A DNA stretch of 64,000 bases, taken from the NCBI GenBank assembly GCA_035318985.1, contig DATHDP010000127.1, positions 1-64,000 of the forward strand, written 5' to 3'. This document shows positions 61,252 to 64,000 of the stretch, piece after piece (the stretch's first letter is position 1; every line of letters begins with the position of its first letter). Position numbers and translations under genes: made by a program. Source of the DNA: VBAS01 sp035318985. Its GTDB lineage: Bacteria > Bacteroidota > Bacteroidia > Chitinophagales > Chitinophagaceae. The notes under the pieces are model-generated. The model saw only the letters and a list, made by a program, of their open reading frames with translations, was not told the DNA's origin and made no database searches.

Positions 61252-64000
61252 ATGCCAAAAGATCCTTCGATTAAATCTGTATTGATTATTGGTTCTGGCC
61301 CCATCATTATTGGCCAGGCGTGTGAGTTCGATTATTCAGGTACACAAGCAGCAAGGAGTTTAAGAGAAGAAGGTATTAAAGTAATTCTTATCAACAGCAA
61401 TCCAGCTACCATCATGACTGACCCGATGATGGCTGATCGTGTGTATCTTTTACCACTAACGGTTGAAAGTATTGAACAGATCTTGCAGGAAAACCAAATT
61501 GACGCAGTATTGCCAACTATGGGCGGACAAACAGCATTGAACCTGGCAAAAGAAGCCGAAGATCTTGGTATATGGAAACAATATAACGTACGACTGATCG
61601 GTGTAGATATAAAAGCAATTGATAAAGCAGAGGATAGGGAGAAGTTCCGCCAATGGATGATCCAGCTCGGCGTGCCTGTTGCTCCAGCCAGAACCGCCAA
61701 TTCACATTTAGAAGGAAAAGAATTTGCGCAAGAGATTGGATTTCCGCTTGTGATCCGTCCTTCATTTACACTCGGCGGTACGGGAGGTGGTTTTGTACTC
61801 AACAAAGATTTTTTAGATGAGGCACTTAACCGCGGACTGGAAGCATCTCCAATTCATGAAGTACTTGTTGAAAAAGCAGTTTTAGGTTGGAAAGAATTTG
61901 AACTGGAATTGCTGCGTGATGCAAATGATAATGTTTGTATCATCTGCAGTGTAGAGAACTTTGACCCGATGGGTGTACATACAGGTGACTCAATTACTGT
62001 TGCACCGGCAATGACACTCAGCGATACTGCTATGCAGTTGATGAGGAACACTGCCATCAAAATGATGCGTGACCTTGGAAATTTTGCCGGCGGTTGTAAT
62101 GTTCAGTTTGCGTTGAATCCCGATACCGAAGAAATAATTGCAATTGAAATTAACCCAAGGGTGAGTCGTTCTTCTGCCCTCGCATCAAAAGCTACCGGTT
62201 ATCCAATTGCCAAGATCGCCGCAAAGCTTGCTATTGGTTATAACCTTGATGAATTGGAAAACCAGATCACAAAAACCACCTCTGCATTTTTTGAACCGGC
62301 TCTTGATTATGTGATTGTAAAGATCCCCCGCTGGAATTTTGATAAGTTCAAAGGGGCCAATGATACACTTGGGCTGCAAATGAAAAGTGTGGGTGAAGTA
62401 ATGGCGATCGGAAGGAGTTTTGCCGAAGCCGTACAGAAAGCTTGTCAGAGTTTGGAGAATAATGCAGTCGGCTTGGGCTATTATGGAAAAAGCATGTTGC
62501 ATGCTGAAGAAATTATTGAGCAGATCAAAACACCCAAGTGGGATCGCATCTTTAGAATAAAAGATGCACTGATGATGGGTGTTAGTGTAAACACCATTTC
62601 TAAAGCTACTCATGGAATTGACCGCTGGTTTATTTATGAGATACAAAAGATCTGCAACCTTGAAGTTGAAATAAAAAAATACAAACTCCATACGCTGCCT
62701 GCTGAACTATTACGAGAGGCAAAAACAATGGGGTTCAGCGATGAGCAACTTTGTCGCATCATGAACGATTCAACAGAAGATGAAGTTTATGAACATAGAA
62801 AAAAACTCGGCATTACCCGTGTTTTTAAAATGGTAGACACCTGCAGCGCAGAGTTTGAAGCAAAGACACCATATTTCTACTCCACTTTTGAACGTGGTGG
62901 TGAGAACGAAAGCAAAAGAAGCGATAAGAAAAAAATAATCGTTCTTGGTTCAGGTCCAAATCGCATCGGGCAGGGAATTGAATTTGATTATTGCTGTGTG
63001 CATGGTTTGCTTGCTATAAAAGAATGCGGTTACGAATCAATCATGATCAACTGTAATCCTGAAACAGTGAGTACTGATTTTGACATGGCTGATAAACTTT
63101 ATTTCGAACCGGTTTATTGGGAACATATCTGGGAAATAATTGAACATGAAAGGCCAGATGGAGTGATCGTTCAGTTGGGCGGACAAACTGCATTAAAACT
63201 TGCTGAAAAACTCCATAAAAAGGGAGTCAAGATCATCGGCACTTCGTATGATAGTATGGATATTGCCGAAGACCGCGGCCGTTTTTCTGATATTCTGAAA
63301 GAGCTTGAAATTCCTTACCCGGAATATGGAACTGCATGGACAGTGGACGAAGCGATAGTTGTTGCGAATAAAGTTGGTTACCCTGTGCTTGTTCGTCCTT
63401 CGTATGTACTCGGCGGACAAAGAATGCGGATCGTTATCAATGATGATGAACTGGAAAAGGCAGTGGTGAGTTTACTGAAACATATTCCCGGAAATAAAAT
63501 TTTAGTTGACCATTTTCTTGATCGCTGCCAGGAAGCCGAGATCGATGCAATATGTGATGGTGAGAAATTTCATGTGATGGGCATCATGGAGCATATTGAG
63601 CCAGCAGGTATTCATAGTGGTGATAGCAATGCAGTATTACCGGCATTCAACCTGAGTCCGCTGGAACTCCAGGATATGGTTGACTATGCAAAAAAGATAG
63701 CTCTTGAATTAAAAATTAAAGGGCTTATCAATATCCAGTTTGCTATCAAGGAAACAAAAGTATATGTGATAGAAGCCAACCCGAGGGCTTCAAGAACAAC
63801 ACCCTTCATTGCAAAAGCATATAACAAACCTTATCTGAACTACGCCACCAAAGTAATGTTAGGTGAAATGAAAGTGTCAGATATACCGGAAGAAAAACAT
63901 CTGGATGGATTTGCAATTAAAGAACCAGTATTCAGCTTTAATAAATTCCCCGGAGTAAGCAGAGAGCTTGGACCTGAAATGAAATCAACCGGTGAAGCGA
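61252..64000 (+). CDS. carB: Carbamoyl phosphate synthase large subunit (partial at right edge)
   Basis: The gene enters at ATG 61252 and runs off the window after 916 codons without a stop. CarB makes carbamoyl phosphate from bicarbonate, ammonia and two ATP for pyrimidines and arginine. The two-fold ATP-grasp organisation is plain: VLIIGSGPIIIGQACEFDYSGTQA in the first half and IIVLGSGPNRIGQGIEFDYCC in the second (parts: GSGPIIIGQACEFDYSG, GSGPNRIGQGIEFDYC), plus NPRVSRSSALASKATGYPIAK. The end MKSTGEA is the start of the inter-domain motif preceding the regulatory domain. No carA is visible in the window. Confidence 0.96.
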   Translation, partial: MPKDPSIKSVLIIGSGPIIIGQACEFDYSGTQAARSLREEGIKVILINSNPATIMTDPMMADRVYLLPLTVESIEQILQENQIDAVLPTMGGQTALNLAKEAEDLGIWKQYNVRLIGVDIKAIDKAEDREKFRQWMIQLGVPVAPARTANSHLEGKEFAQEIGFPLVIRPSFTLGGTGGGFVLNKDFLDEALNRGLEASPIHEVLVEKAVLGWKEFELELLRDANDNVCIICSVENFDPMGVHTGDSITVAPAMTLSDTAMQLMRNTAIKMMRDLGNFAGGCNVQFALNPDTEEIIAIEINPRVSRSSALASKATGYPIAKIAAKLAIGYNLDELENQITKTTSAFFEPALDYVIVKIPRWNFDKFKGANDTLGLQMKSVGEVMAIGRSFAEAVQKACQSLENNAVGLGYYGKSMLHAEEIIEQIKTPKWDRIFRIKDALMMGVSVNTISKATHGIDRWFIYEIQKICNLEVEIKKYKLHTLPAELLREAKTMGFSDEQLCRIMNDSTEDEVYEHRKKLGITRVFKMVDTCSAEFEAKTPYFYSTFERGGENESKRSDKKKIIVLGSGPNRIGQGIEFDYCCVHGLLAIKECGYESIMINCNPETVSTDFDMADKLYFEPVYWEHIWEIIEHERPDGVIVQLGGQTALKLAEKLHKKGVKIIGTSYDSMDIAEDRGRFSDILKELEIPYPEYGTAWTVDEAIVVANKVGYPVLVRPSYVLGGQRMRIVINDDELEKAVVSLLKHIPGNKILVDHFLDRCQEAEIDAICDGEKFHVMGIMEHIEPAGIHSGDSNAVLPAFNLSPLELQDMVDYAKKIALELKIKGLINIQFAIKETKVYVIEANPRASRTTPFIAKAYNKPYLNYATKVMLGEMKVSDIPEEKHLDGFAIKEPVFSFNKFPGVSRELGPEMKSTGEA

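Noticed and set aside
61332..62691. Minus-strand frames of 157 and 168 codons opposite carB
   Set aside because: carB is open through the whole region with all motifs intact, so these are shadows.
1..64000. tRNA or rRNA genes
   Set aside because: I read the intergenic gaps for T-loop (GGTTCGAATCC-like) and acceptor patterns and found none; a tRNA-finding program would be decisive.

Overview
The window reads as ordinary chromosomal DNA of a member of the Bacteroidota, most likely the family Chitinophagaceae (family level is inference). Phylum-level evidence: a PorZ-type component of the type IX secretion system, a DUF5777 outer-membrane protein, DUF4369/TlpA and DUF1501/DUF1800 proteins, start sites without strong Shine-Dalgarno sequences, and several promoters with the Bacteroidota -7 motif TAnnTTTG instead of a sigma70 -10 box. 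Base composition is AT-rich and even throughout. I see no prophage, insertion sequence, CRISPR array, rRNA or tRNA.

Layout. 0.2-2.0 kb (+): an ECF sigma factor, a membrane protein with three PAGYF repeats, and a Spy/CpxP-like secreted protein, which look like one envelope-stress cassette. 2.1-9.0 kb (-): a beta-lactamase-fold hydrolase and the rod-shape cluster mreB-mreC-mreD-mrdA-rodA. 9.3-12.0 kb (+): an MFS transporter, a small outer-membrane barrel and a secreted alpha/beta hydrolase. 12.0-14.5 kb (-): tryptophan dioxygenase and purD. 14.6-18.5 kb (+): POT and OPT peptide transporters. 18.5-23.8 kb (-): a DUF1800/DUF1501 pair, an M48 protease and serS. 23.9-29.7 kb: YbjQ, GNAT, cyclophilin, gcvH, a second sigma/anti-sigma pair, VanZ and a TPR lipoprotein. 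29.7-37.3 kb: HupE, prfA, an amidohydrolase, a split EEP nuclease, recO and porZ. 37.4-47.0 kb: an RND exporter, a TlpA lipoprotein, gatB, a PDZ protein, GNAT and alaS. 47.2-48.9 kb (+): an M23 peptidase and a MerR regulator. 48.9-55.7 kb (-): an eight-gene run from rsfS and ftsH through LUD, GGCT, an LpxH-like phosphatase, a propeller-like protein, MscS and a small lipoprotein. 55.8-64.0 kb: birA, DUF5777, bcp, a large M23 protein, a MORN protein, a small secreted protein, and carB running off the right edge.

The genes are mostly housekeeping: wall elongation, translation (serS, alaS, gatB, prfA, rsfS), purine and pyrimidine synthesis, protein quality control, peptide uptake and envelope stress. 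The less explained signal lies between genes. A dispersed repeat with the core GTACAAGAGTGCGACGCAAC occurs five times, plus one diverged copy. Several inverted repeats are built from short recurring words (AAGGTACAAGG, CTCGCAGCTC, GGTTACTTGTTAC). One such word array appears to lie in frame inside the tryptophan dioxygenase gene. Other points of interest are stem-loops at the predicted transcription starts of carB, serS and a PDZ gene, a one-base frameshift at an A7 run in the EEP nuclease, and the PAGYF triple-repeat protein. I did not find a clear new defence or mobile system.
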